DNA from: Actinomycetota bacterium
GTDB taxonomy: Bacteria > Actinomycetota > Actinomycetes > Propionibacteriales > Propionibacteriaceae
Length of the DNA: 12,240 bases
Assembly: GCA_016213595.1 (NCBI GenBank)
Contig: JACRAA010000011.1
Coordinates: forward strand, 1-12,240
Direction of reading: 5' to 3'
Both the position numbers and the translations under genes were made by a program. Shown piece after piece: positions 1-6,610 of this stretch. Each line of letters begins with the position of its first letter. Within the stretch, counting starts at the first letter, position 1. The notes under the pieces were generated by a model. The model worked only from the letters and a program-made list of their open reading frames with translations, made no database searches and was not told where the DNA came from.

Positions 1-54
1 ACCCAAGAAGGCGAAGATAGCCGCGACGATTCCAAAAGTTGTGATCACCCACAC
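1..54 (-). CDS. Possible N-terminus of a membrane protein, cut by the window edge
   Basis: On the minus strand a frame is open from just after a TAA at 87-85 to the left edge. From the GTG at 54 it reads VWVITTFGIVAAIFAFLG, a strongly hydrophobic stretch that would suit a signal anchor or first membrane helix. A purine-rich AGAGGTG lies at 72-66, about 11 nt upstream, which is a little far for a ribosome-binding site; a second GTG at 48 is farther still. Only 18 codons are visible, so no family can be named. It could equally be chance hydrophobicity in a gene-poor stretch. Confidence 0.25.
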   Translation of the reverse strand, partial: MWVITTFGIVAAIFAFLG

Positions 55-84
55 ATCATGAGGGTCACCTCTGACATCTTCCGC

Positions 85-809
85 TTACCGAGCGTCCATC
101 GCGTGTATGCCCTCCGTCGAAGGCCCGGGCGTGCATGGGTCCGGCATCCGAACATGCCGCGTTCAGGCAAACACCATGCCGTCGTCGGACCAGAGATTAA
201 GCCTGTGCATGGCCCTGCCCTAGGCGGATCGGCTCACCCCGGCCATCCGTCCAGCAACAACAACGGAGAGGGAGGTAGCCCGTTCGAGCCGGGCCAGGGT
301 GGGCAACACAATCTCATGCCGCGGTACGCGGTCTACTCGCGCCGACCAGGGGGTCGCAAGGTCCGGGTAGAAGCGGAAGTCTTCGCGAAGGGGACTGGCC
401 GGCGGCTTATCTTGCTTGGATCCTCTCCCTCGACGGAGAACGGCGGTGGGAACAGTGAAATGCCCTAGTCGGGATCAAAGGCCACGACCTCCGCTTACCA
501 TCCCCGCCAGCGCAACGCTGATCGGCACCTTCGACACCTGATATCTCGCTCGGGTTCCGATGCCGGTCTCCGCGAACGCCACGCTACGACAGGCGCGGGG
601 GCGCCCATGTGGGTAACGCCTGAGGCCTGGGCGGCAGAGCGAGCGGCCGCTACAGCGGCAACCCCGGAGACGCATTGCGCAGTACGCCCTGCCACTCGAC
701 CGCGACTAGCTGGTCACCTGCCTGCAGGTCGGTGCCATGTGGGCGTCAAGCCCGGCGCAGGGGTCGGCGGAGTCCTCTACGGCTACCGCTCGCATGGCGC
801 CACGACGGC
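85..809. other. Gene-poor stretch with no supported gene
   Basis: Open frames exist on both strands here (for example plus 58-468 and minus 495-695), but their translations are Arg/Pro/Gly-rich with no domain, no convincing ribosome-binding site and no bias toward G/C at third positions compared with the other frames. I saw no insertion-sequence ends, tRNA or transposase remnant that I could defend. A 6-bp inverted repeat (ACCTGC/GCAGGT, 716-729) and a near repeat of TCCGCTTACC (near 80-89 and 490-499) are the only small structures noticed. The part beyond the RCC1 gene's stop (below 810) shows no obvious terminator. Confidence 0.5.
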
Positions 810-2471
810 TTATGGACCGATGGTGATCCGGACGGGGACCGTGCTGCCGGTGCCAGTGCCGTTGCCGAGTTGTCCGGCGTCGTTGCTGCCCCAACAGTCG
901 AGCTGCCCAGCCGTAGTGATCGCGCAGAAGCTGTTGCCGCCAGCGACAAGGGAGGTGACGTCGGACAGAGCGTCCTGGCCGGCTTCTCCTTTCACGGGTA
1001 CTGGCGTCGGAGCGCATGGCGTGCGACCGTGGGACGTGAGGCAGGTCTGCGGCCCGTCCGTGGAGCCGACGCCCAGGACCCCGGCGACATTGCTACCCCA
1101 GCACACCGCACCGTGTGAGTCGAGGGCGGCACAGTAGGTGCCGCCCGGACCGGCGACGACAGAGACCACACCAGTGAGGCTGGGGTTGCCCGTCGTGCCA
1201 GCAACCGTCACAGGAACGTTGCTGCCGGTATGGCCTCCGTAACCGAGTTCGCCGGTCGCGCCCTGCCCCCAGCACCTGACCGATGACGACTCAACGGCAC
1301 AGTACGAACTGGCCAGGCTGGCCACGACGAGGCTGGCACCCGAGATTCTTGGTAGCTGGGCGGGAGGATAGGCGGGCGGGCGTCCCGGGCACGGGATTGC
1401 GCACTTGTCGCCCGTCCCCAGCTGGCCGACGGTGTCCGGTCCCCAACAGACGACTCCGCCGCTGCTCAGCACCGCGCAGTAACCCCCGTAGCCACCGGCG
1501 ATGCTGCGAACGCCTGCCAACGCGCCGCCAGCAGCGATAGGGATGGCGCTGTTCGCCGTTGCAGTGTTGCCCAGTTGGCCGTCCGCCCCGTAGCCCCAGC
1601 ACACCACTCCACCGGTCGTCAGCACGGCACAGAACGAACTGTTGTAGAGAGGACCGCGGGCAGCCGCGAGACTGGCTACACCGGAGAGCCGGCCCGAGCC
1701 ACCCGTTCCCACCACCGCGACTGGTGTCGCAGTGGCACCGCCGAGCGTGCCGTTCCCAAGCTGCCCAGCCGAGTCGTTGCCCCAGCAATCCACTCCGCCG
1801 GCGGTCAGGACGGCGCAGAACCCGTACGCGCCGGCCACCACATCCGCGACGCCCGTCAGCGTGCCGTCACCCCCCACGCCGACGACCGCCGTCGGGGTGT
1901 CGGGAGGCGACTTGTCGCCTGCCGGGCCTGCACCGCGCTCGCCAACAGTGTTCGGACCCCAGCAGTCCACACCGCCCGACAGCAGGACCGCGCAGCCGAT
2001 TCCGTCGGTCCCTCGCACCACCTTGACTGCGCCTGTGAGCACACCGGCACCGCCGACGGCCTTGACTGGGACGGGGGTGCTGCTGCCCGCCCACCATCCC
2101 CAGCAGTACACCTGACCCGAACGGACCACCGCGCAGTACCCGGTCTCGCTGCCAACTGCCTGGACAACAGTCGGGTCCAGCTGGGTTGTCGTGGCGGCCG
2201 AGGACGTTGGAGATTCGGGCGACCCTGACGTCAACGACGATTGGGAGGCCGCGGCGCTTGTCGGCGGGATCGCCGATGGGACGTCGGACGACGTGCTCGC
2301 CGGCTTTGTCGCATAACCCGTCCCGCACGCGGCAAGTGTCAACACCAGGCTGAGAGCAGCCGCGAGCGTACGGGCCCGCGCCACCGATGTGAGCGCGTCG
2401 AGGCCACCGAAGCGGTGGCGGACCGTCCGCTGGTGGCCACGACGTCCGAGGGAGGTGGCTCCCTCGTTCAT
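810..2471 (-). CDS. Secreted RCC1-repeat beta-propeller lipoprotein
   Basis: A 553-residue protein. Residues 31-48 form a lipoprotein signal peptide ending in the lipobox LTLAAC, so Cys49 should be lipidated and the protein anchored to the outer face of the membrane. Residues 50-100 are a Ser/Thr/Pro/Ala linker. Residues ~102-553 carry eight RCC1-type repeats, each with a CAVxxxGxVxCWG core followed in most by GQLGNG-like turns. Each repeat has a Cys pair (113/123, 160/170, 219/229, 281/291, 332/342, 391/400, 447/457, 516/526), and two loop insertions add pairs 357/361 and 477/486. RCC1 repeats fold as beta-propellers that bind other proteins; the Streptomyces beta-lactamase inhibitor BLIP-II shares this fold, but I cannot assign a ligand. 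The ATG at 2471 is preceded by a G-rich stretch. The GTG at 2384 would give a more ordinary signal peptide with a short n-region but lacks a ribosome-binding site. Codon bias is weaker than in groEL. Confidence 0.88.
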   Translation of the reverse strand: MNEGATSLGRRGHQRTVRHRFGGLDALTSVARARTLAAALSLVLTLAACGTGYATKPASTSSDVPSAIPPTSAAASQSSLTSGSPESPTSSAATTTQLDPTVVQAVGSETGYCAVVRSGQVYCWGWWAGSSTPVPVKAVGGAGVLTGAVKVVRGTDGIGCAVLLSGGVDCWGPNTVGERGAGPAGDKSPPDTPTAVVGVGGDGTLTGVADVVAGAYGFCAVLTAGGVDCWGNDSAGQLGNGTLGGATATPVAVVGTGGSGRLSGVASLAAARGPLYNSSFCAVLTTGGVVCWGYGADGQLGNTATANSAIPIAAGGALAGVRSIAGGYGGYCAVLSSGGVVCWGPDTVGQLGTGDKCAIPCPGRPPAYPPAQLPRISGASLVVASLASSYCAVESSSVRCWGQGATGELGYGGHTGSNVPVTVAGTTGNPSLTGVVSVVAGPGGTYCAALDSHGAVCWGSNVAGVLGVGSTDGPQTCLTSHGRTPCAPTPVPVKGEAGQDALSDVTSLVAGGNSFCAITTAGQLDCWGSNDAGQLGNGTGTGSTVPVRITIGP

Positions 2472-2794
2472 CTCGCCCGCCCCCCGAGGTCAGCGGGGTG
2501 CCTCTCGACCGGATCCCACACTCCCAATCGGCCTGGGACAGTAGAGAAGGACCGCCCACCACCCGTGCCTCCCGCGGACGTGCAGCACAGGTACGGGCGA
2601 GGTCGCACAGTCTTGGCCCATCGGACTCCGAGCCCGGCCTGGCGAAGATTGTGGGGGCGCAGTGGCTGGGCGCCGAGCCACGGCCCAGAGGGGCATGGGG
2701 GTGTTAGACCTGCACGATTTCGGTAGCCAGTATGGTGTTGTGACACGACAGACCCCTGAGCGGCTCGACCTTCCGTCGACCTGACACCGAAAGA
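2472..2794. other. Intergenic region upstream of the RCC1 gene
   Basis: This should hold the promoter of the RCC1 gene on the minus strand, but I see no convincing -35/-10 pair. A hairpin with arms GTGGCT (2662-2667) and AGCCAC (2676-2681) is present without a T-tract. A plus-strand frame from a GTG at 2498 to a TAG ending at 2707 is open for 69 codons; its last third has somewhat coding-like codons, but there is no recognisable domain and no good ribosome-binding site. I do not call it a gene. Confidence 0.45.
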
Positions 2795-2929
2795 GTGACA
2801 CACGAGGGCCCTCCGAACCAGAGATGGGCGTCTGGGCCTCCCGAGGCCCGGTTGGAGCTGGTCGACTTCGACGTTCAGAATATTGTCGCCGCAGCGACAG
2901 CGCCGGCCTGGGCCGAACGCCTCAAGTGA
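2795..2929 (+). CDS. Possible small protein of 44 residues, unrecognised
   Basis: From a GTG at 2795 a plus-strand frame runs to TGA at 2927-2929. The second half, ELVDFDVQNIVAAATAP followed by AWAERLK, reads like real protein, and about three quarters of its codons end in G or C by hand count. A weak purine stretch (GAAAGA, 2789-2794) sits directly against the GTG, too close to be a good ribosome-binding site. It lies between and convergent with groEL and is divergent from the RCC1 gene. I recognise no family. The same frame continues in a coding-like way beyond the TGA (see 2930-3115), so this may be a fragment of an interrupted gene and not a complete small protein. A GGGCCTC/GAGGCCC hairpin (2834-2849) lies inside it. 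Confidence 0.28.
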   Translation: MTHEGPPNQRWASGPPEARLELVDFDVQNIVAAATAPAWAERLK

Positions 2930-3115
2930 GGCCCAGAGCGCACTCTCTTGCCGCAGACCGGTGAGGAGAGCGCTCCAGCGGCCCGACGCCTACAAGAGTT
3001 GGAGACCAAGAACGGATTGGTCGTCGGCGTCGGCGCGGGCGCGAGCGTCCCTCAGCAGCCGACCGGCTCCCAGCACGGCCAAGGCCCGCCCTGGACGGAT
3101 CCAGAGCGGGCCTAG
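2930..3115 (+). pseudogene. In-frame continuation after the TGA, possible remnant of an interrupted gene
   Basis: Directly after the TGA at 2927-2929 the same frame stays open for 61 codons to a TAG at 3113-3115. It includes RRLQELETKNGLVVGVGAG, which looks like a short helix followed by a glycine-rich strand, and most codons end in G or C. The final codons lie in the groEL terminator hairpin. Together the two parts would give a ~105-residue product if the TGA were a sense codon. I see no selenocysteine-type evidence, so a nonsense mutation in a decaying gene is the simpler reading. Chance open frame in GC-rich DNA remains possible. Confidence 0.18.
3082..3113 (-). terminator. Hairpin terminator of the groES-groEL operon
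   Basis: The arms AGGCCCGC (3082-3089) and GCGGGCCT (3106-3113) pair perfectly. Inside them CTGGA (3091-3095) pairs with TCCAG (3100-3104) around a 4-nt loop. Read as minus-strand RNA, the single non-Watson-Crick position is a U-G wobble, giving a continuous 14-bp stem capped by UCCG, a member of the UNCG tetraloop class. Read as plus-strand RNA the same position is a C-A mismatch, so the structure favours the groEL transcript. It lies 46 nt past the groEL stop and has only a very short U-run, which is common for actinobacterial terminators. Confidence 0.75.
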
Positions 3116-3158
3116 GCGTACTGCTGTGTGTTGCTGGGTCGTGCTGGTGGAGCTGCGC

Positions 3159-4760
3159 TCAGTGAGCGTGCGCCGTCTCGTCCTCATCGGCAGGCTTCTC
3201 GACCACGAGCGTCTCCGTGGTGAGCAGCAGGGCCGCGATGGAGGCCGCGTTGGCGAGAGCCGAGCGGGTGACCTTGACCGGGTCGATGATGCCCCAGCTG
3301 ATCAGGTCGCCGTACTCGCCCGTCGCCGCGTTGTAGCCCTCACCGGGCTTCATCTCGGAGACCTTGCTGACGATGACGTACCCGGACACCCCGCCGTTCT
3401 CGGCGATCCATCGCAGCGGCTCGACCACGGCCTTGGCGACGATCGCCACGCCCGTCTTCTCGTCACCGGAGAGACCGAGACCACCCTCGAGCACCCGAGC
3501 CGCGTGGACCAGCGCAGAACCGCCGCCGGCCACGATGCCCTCTTCGATCGCGGCGCGCGTCGCGGAGACGGCGTCCTCGATCCGGTGCTTCTTCTCCTTG
3601 AGCTCGACCTCGGTGGCAGCGCCGACCTTGATCACGCAGACGCCGCCCGCGAGCTTCGCGACCCGCTCCTGCAGCTTCTCGCGGTCCCAGTCGCTGTCCG
3701 TGCGCTCGATCTCCGCACGGAGCTGCGCCACGCGCCCCTCGACGGCCGACTTGTCGCCCGCACCGTCGACGATGGTGGTGTCGTCCTTCGTCACGACGAT
3801 CCGACGCGCACGACCGAGGACCTCGAGGCCCACCTGGTCGAGCTTGAGCCCGACCTCAGGGGCCACGACCGTGCCGCCCGTGAGCGTCGCGATGTCCTCG
3901 AGCATCGCCTTGCGCCGGTCACCGAAGGCCGGAGCCTTCACCGCGCAGGACGTGAACGTGCCCCGGATCTTGTTCACCACGAGCGTCGACATGGCCTCGC
4001 CGTCGACGTCCTCGGCCACGATGAACAGCGTGCCGTTGGCCGCGATGACCTTCTCCAGGATCGGGAGCAGGTCGTTCATCGAGCTGATCTTGCCCGAGTT
4101 GATGAGGATGTACGGGTCCTCGAGGACCGTCTCCATGCGCTCGGTGTCGGTGACGAAGTACGGGGACAGGTAGCCCTTGTCGAACTGCATGCCCTCGGTG
4201 AACTCGAGCTCGGTGCCGAACGTGTTGGACTCGTCGACGGTGATGACACCGTCCTTGCCCACCTTGTCGAACGCCTCGGCGATGAGTGCACCGATCTGCT
4301 CGTCCCGAGCGGAGATCGTGGCGACGCTGGCCATGTCGGCGGTCGAGTCGACGTCGCGCGCCTGCGAGCGCAGCTCGGTGGCGAGGGCCTCCACGGCCTT
4401 CTCGATCCCGCGCTTGAGGCCGACCGGGTTGCCGCCGGAGGCGACCGCGCGGAGACCCTCGTGCACGAGGGCCTGCGCCAGTACGGTCGCCGTCGTCGTG
4501 CCGTCGCCGGCTACGTCGTTCGTCTTGGTGGCGACCTCCTTGGCGAGCTGGGCGCCCAGGTTCTCGTACGGATCGCTGAGCTCGACCTCCTTGGCGACGG
4601 TCACACCGTCGTTCGTGATGGTCGGGGCGCCCCACTTCTTGTCCAGGACGACGTAGCGTCCCTTGGGGCCCAGCGTCACCTTCACGGTGTTCGCGAGGAT
4701 GTCGACGCCGCGCTCCAGGGAGCGGCGCGCCTGCTCGTCGAACTGAAGGATCTTCGGCAT
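3159..4760 (-). CDS. groEL: 60-kDa chaperonin GroEL (GroEL1-type)
   Basis: A 533-residue cytoplasmic chaperonin subunit that forms the double-ring folding chamber with the GroES lid. The ATP-binding elements are intact: TLGPKGR at residues 29-35, DGTTTAT from Asp86, and the catalytic aspartate in the IEDAVSATRAAIEEG segment. The chaperonin signature AAIEEGIVAGGGSA follows it. The start is the ATG at 4760, with AAGGAA about 8 nt upstream overlapping the groES stop codon. The gene sits 12 nt behind groES in one operon. The C-terminus ends in EDETAHAH and lacks the Gly-Gly-Met tail of housekeeping GroEL. A groES-linked copy with a histidine-containing tail is the GroEL1 pattern of actinobacteria, which usually carry a second, unlinked groEL with the GGM tail. 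That second copy is inferred, as it is not in this window. Confidence 0.98.
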   Translation of the reverse strand: MPKILQFDEQARRSLERGVDILANTVKVTLGPKGRYVVLDKKWGAPTITNDGVTVAKEVELSDPYENLGAQLAKEVATKTNDVAGDGTTTATVLAQALVHEGLRAVASGGNPVGLKRGIEKAVEALATELRSQARDVDSTADMASVATISARDEQIGALIAEAFDKVGKDGVITVDESNTFGTELEFTEGMQFDKGYLSPYFVTDTERMETVLEDPYILINSGKISSMNDLLPILEKVIAANGTLFIVAEDVDGEAMSTLVVNKIRGTFTSCAVKAPAFGDRRKAMLEDIATLTGGTVVAPEVGLKLDQVGLEVLGRARRIVVTKDDTTIVDGAGDKSAVEGRVAQLRAEIERTDSDWDREKLQERVAKLAGGVCVIKVGAATEVELKEKKHRIEDAVSATRAAIEEGIVAGGGSALVHAARVLEGGLGLSGDEKTGVAIVAKAVVEPLRWIAENGGVSGYVIVSKVSEMKPGEGYNAATGEYGDLISWGIIDPVKVTRSALANAASIAALLLTTETLVVEKPADEDETAHAH

Positions 4761-4772
4761 GTGTGTGGTTCC

Positions 4773-5069
4773 TTACTTGGTGACGACCGCGAGGATGTCG
4801 CGGGCATTGAGGAGCAGGTACTCGTTGCCGTCGTACTTGACCTCGGTGCCGCCGTACTTGGAGAAGATGACGATGTCACCCTCAGCGAGGTCCATCGGGA
4901 TCCGCTTGCCGTTGTCGTCGGTACGACCGGGGCCGGTCGCGATGACCTTGCCCTCCTGCGGCTTCTCCTTGGCGGTGTCCGGGATGACAAGGCCGGAAGC
5001 AGTGGTCTGCTCGGCCTCCAACGGCTGGACGAGGACGCGGTCCTCGAGCGGCTTGATCGTGGCTGCCAC
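4773..5069 (-). CDS. groES: 10-kDa co-chaperonin GroES
   Basis: A 98-residue protein, the normal family length, that caps the GroEL chamber as a heptamer. It begins MAATIKPLEDRVLVQPLEAE and contains the mobile loop around residues 17-33 (TTASGLVIPDTA) that docks on GroEL, then the EGDIVIFSKYGGTE segment and a C-terminal LLLNARDILAVV. The start is the GTG at 5069, chosen because the protein then begins exactly where GroES proteins begin and because AAAGGGG lies 7 nt upstream. The frame is open farther upstream to 5168, but that stretch overlaps the operator and the transcription start. The gene is first in the groES-groEL operon, with a leader of about 110 nt. Confidence 0.97.
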   Translation of the reverse strand: MAATIKPLEDRVLVQPLEAEQTTASGLVIPDTAKEKPQEGKVIATGPGRTDDNGKRIPMDLAEGDIVIFSKYGGTEVKYDGNEYLLLNARDILAVVTK

Positions 5070-5076
5070 GTCAAGA

Positions 5077-5083
5077 CCCCTTT
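5077..5083 (-). promoter_or_regulatory. groES ribosome-binding site
   Basis: On the minus strand, GAAAGGGG lies about 7 nt before the GTG at 5069. It supports the short 98-residue GroES over the longer open frame beginning at 5168, which would overlap the second CIRCE operator. Confidence 0.65.
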
Positions 5084-5155
5084 CACTGTCAGTGGTGGCC
5101 GGTCGGCCACTGGGTACAAGATGCCGGGACGAGAGTCGCGGTGCCGTCCCGAACG

Positions 5156-5182
5156 CTGGCACACTCAATGCTTGAGTGCTAA
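5156..5182 (-). promoter_or_regulatory. Second CIRCE operator, one arm degenerate
   Basis: One arm, GAGTGCTAA (5174-5182), is a perfect CIRCE half. Nine bases away the other arm, CTGGCACAC (5156-5164), matches 6 of 9 consensus positions of TTAGCACTC. It starts about 6 nt beyond the predicted -10 box and so should cover the groES transcription start. HrcA binds CIRCE and represses chaperone operons; two copies before groES are known in actinobacteria. The imperfect arm suggests weaker binding than the upstream copy. Confidence 0.75.
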
Positions 5183-5187
5183 CCGCG

Positions 5188-5216
5188 AATCTATACCTGC
5201 GTTAGCACTCGATCAA
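5188..5216 (-). promoter_or_regulatory. Predicted groES-groEL promoter
   Basis: On the minus strand, TTGATC (bases 5216-5211) and TAGATT (bases 5193-5188) form a -35/-10 pair with 17-bp spacing. The -35 box lies in the 9-bp spacer of the perfect CIRCE and the second CIRCE begins just after the -10 box, which is the arrangement expected for HrcA repression. An overlapping TATAGA is an alternative -10 with 15-bp spacing. Confidence 0.6.
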
Positions 5217-5228
5217 GCCGAGTGCTAG
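5202..5228. promoter_or_regulatory. CIRCE operator for HrcA
   Basis: TTAGCACTC (5202-5210), a 9-bp spacer, then GAGTGCTAG (5220-5228). This matches the CIRCE consensus TTAGCACTC-N9-GAGTGCTAA at 17 of 18 arm positions. It is the binding site of the heat-shock repressor HrcA. It overlaps the predicted -35 box of groES and ends 92 nt upstream of the divergent amylase start, so it could influence both directions. Confidence 0.95.
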
Positions 5229-5307
5229 AGGGGTACAGGCCTCTGATCCGCTTCTTCCAGACGAGGGAGAGCGAGCGGGCCTCCAACCGTGCGAGGCTAG
5301 GCCAGAC

Positions 5308-5315
5308 GAAGGAGA
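5308..5315 (+). promoter_or_regulatory. Ribosome-binding site of the GH13 gene
   Basis: GAAGGAGA ends 5 nt before the ATG at 5321, a near-ideal site. It decides the start in favour of this ATG over the frame's upstream extension to 5222, which would run into the CIRCE element. Confidence 0.8.
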
Positions 5316-5320
5316 CCCCG

Positions 5321-6598
5321 ATGCCCTCATCCTGGTCGAACGACATGGTGTGGTGGCATGTGCACCCCCTGAGGTTCACCGGCGCGGAGCGCTCGCTCGC
5401 CGAGGCCGGGCCCGATCCCGTACCGCGCCTCGCCCAGCTCGAGCCCTGGCTCGACTATGCCGTCTCCTTCGGTGCCAACGGCCTGCTGCTCGGGCCCATC
5501 TTCCGGTCCGCAACGCACGGCTACGACACCCTCGACCACTACGAGATCGACCCTCGGCTCGGGACGACGGAGACGTTCTCGCACCTCGTCGCACTCTGCC
5601 GCAGCAAAGGGGTCCGGGTCGCCCTCGACGGCGTGTTCAACCACATGTCGCGCGACAGCGAGATCGTGCGCCGCGCCCTCAAGGGCGGTCCCGGCTCGGC
5701 TGACGGGCGCTGGATCCGCTGGGTCGAGGGGTACCCCCGGTACTTCGAGGGCCATGAAGCCCTCGTCGAGCTCAACCTGTCCGAGCCCGCCGTCATCCGC
5801 CACGTCGTCTCGGTGGTCTCCCACTGGACCGACGCCGGGGCCGATGCCTGGCGCTTCGACGCCGCGTACGCCGCCGGTCCCGATGCCTGGCATCCCATCA
5901 CCGATGCCATCCGCTTCCTCCACCCCGGCACCTGGCTGATGGGCGAGGTCATCCATGCCGACTACGCCGACTTCGTGCACCGCTCCGGGATGGACTCGGT
6001 GACCCAGTACGAGCTGTGGAAGGCGATCTGGAGCTCGATCGCCACGAAGAACTTCTGGGAGCTCGCGCACGCCCTCGGCCGCCACCGGGCGATGGTGGAG
6101 CACTTCGTGCCGTACACGTTCGTCGGCAACCACGACACGACCCGGATCGCGAGCCAGATCCCGGATCCACGCCACCTCGAGCACGCGATCGCGCTGCTGG
6201 CGCTCCTGCCGGGGACACCCGGCATCTATGCGGGCGACGAGCAGGCGTTCACCGGCGTCAAGACCGACTCCGCGACGGGCGACGACGCCGTCCGTCCCCC
6301 GTTCCCCGCCAACCCGTACGAGCTGCTGCCGTTCGGGCGCGACGTGTACGACCTGCACCAGCGGCTGATCGGACTGCGTCGGCGCCATCGGTGGCTGGTC
6401 ACGGCTGCCGTGACGACGCGGGAGCTCGAGAACGAGTTCGTCATCGTCGAGCTGACCGGCGCGGACGGCGAGCGGCTGGAGGTGGTCCTCAGCCTGTGCG
6501 ACGAGCCACGTCCCCTGCCTCCCGGCACGGTGCTGGAAGGGTCGAACCGCTCGTCCCCGAACCTCGAGCCGCACGGCTGGGCGGTCGTCGAGCCCTGA
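5321..6598 (+). CDS. Cytoplasmic GH13 alpha-amylase-family glycosidase
   Basis: A 425-residue (beta/alpha)8-barrel enzyme of glycoside hydrolase family 13, which hydrolyses or transfers alpha-linked glucans. The four conserved regions are intact: region I D103GVFNH, region II WRFDAA with nucleophile Asp180, region III MGEV with acid/base Glu209, and region IV NHD ending in Asp272. The segment HGYDTLDHYEIDPRLG (66-81) resembles the cyclomaltodextrinase/neopullulanase/maltogenic amylase group, but the N-terminal domain typical of that group is missing. No signal peptide is visible, so it probably acts on intracellular maltodextrins or glycogen breakdown products. Exact specificity cannot be read from the sequence. 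The short C-terminal beta domain begins near residue 355. The gene is divergent from groES, sharing a 251-bp control region with the CIRCE elements, and convergent with the methyltransferase gene 6 nt away. Confidence 0.93.
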   Translation: MPSSWSNDMVWWHVHPLRFTGAERSLAEAGPDPVPRLAQLEPWLDYAVSFGANGLLLGPIFRSATHGYDTLDHYEIDPRLGTTETFSHLVALCRSKGVRVALDGVFNHMSRDSEIVRRALKGGPGSADGRWIRWVEGYPRYFEGHEALVELNLSEPAVIRHVVSVVSHWTDAGADAWRFDAAYAAGPDAWHPITDAIRFLHPGTWLMGEVIHADYADFVHRSGMDSVTQYELWKAIWSSIATKNFWELAHALGRHRAMVEHFVPYTFVGNHDTTRIASQIPDPRHLEHAIALLALLPGTPGIYAGDEQAFTGVKTDSATGDDAVRPPFPANPYELLPFGRDVYDLHQRLIGLRRRHRWLVTAAVTTRELENEFVIVELTGADGERLEVVLSLCDEPRPLPPGTVLEGSNRSSPNLEPHGWAVVEP

Positions 6599-6610
6599 CC
6601 GCCCTCAGCC
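6575..6610. terminator. Possible bidirectional hairpin over the convergent stop codons
   Basis: GGCTG-GGCGGT (6575-6585) can pair with ACCGCC (6598-6603) and CAGCC (6606-6610), leaving a 2-nt bulge and a 12-nt loop. The structure spans both the amylase and methyltransferase stop codons, which are only 6 nt apart, and no other space for a terminator exists. There is no T-tract. GC-rich coding ends form hairpins easily, so this is tentative. Confidence 0.4.

Noticed and set aside
278..301. A T-arm-like tRNA element: GCCCG-TTCGAGC-CGGGC with a following possible acceptor strand
   Set aside because: The upstream bases give a 6/7 acceptor match at 235-241, but the gap of 36 nt is too short and holds no D-arm or 7-nt anticodon loop. 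No CCA follows. Most likely a chance hairpin.
2834..2849. GGGCCTC/GAGGCCC hairpin as a terminator
   Set aside because: There is no clear upstream gene ending just before it on either strand, no T-tract, and it may lie inside a small coding frame.
2930..3115. Selenocysteine readthrough of the TGA at 2927-2929
   Set aside because: No redox-type motif surrounds the TGA, and I identified no hairpin shown to act as a bacterial SECIS element. A nonsense mutation or chance open frame explains it more simply.
2883..5228. A 781-codon plus-strand open frame
   Set aside because: It is the antisense shadow of groEL and groES, whose minus-strand frames are unmistakable. Long antisense frames are expected in GC-rich genes.
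5327..6574. A 415-codon minus-strand open frame
   Set aside because: It is antisense to the GH13 gene, which has all four catalytic regions and an ideal ribosome-binding site. The minus translation has no domain.
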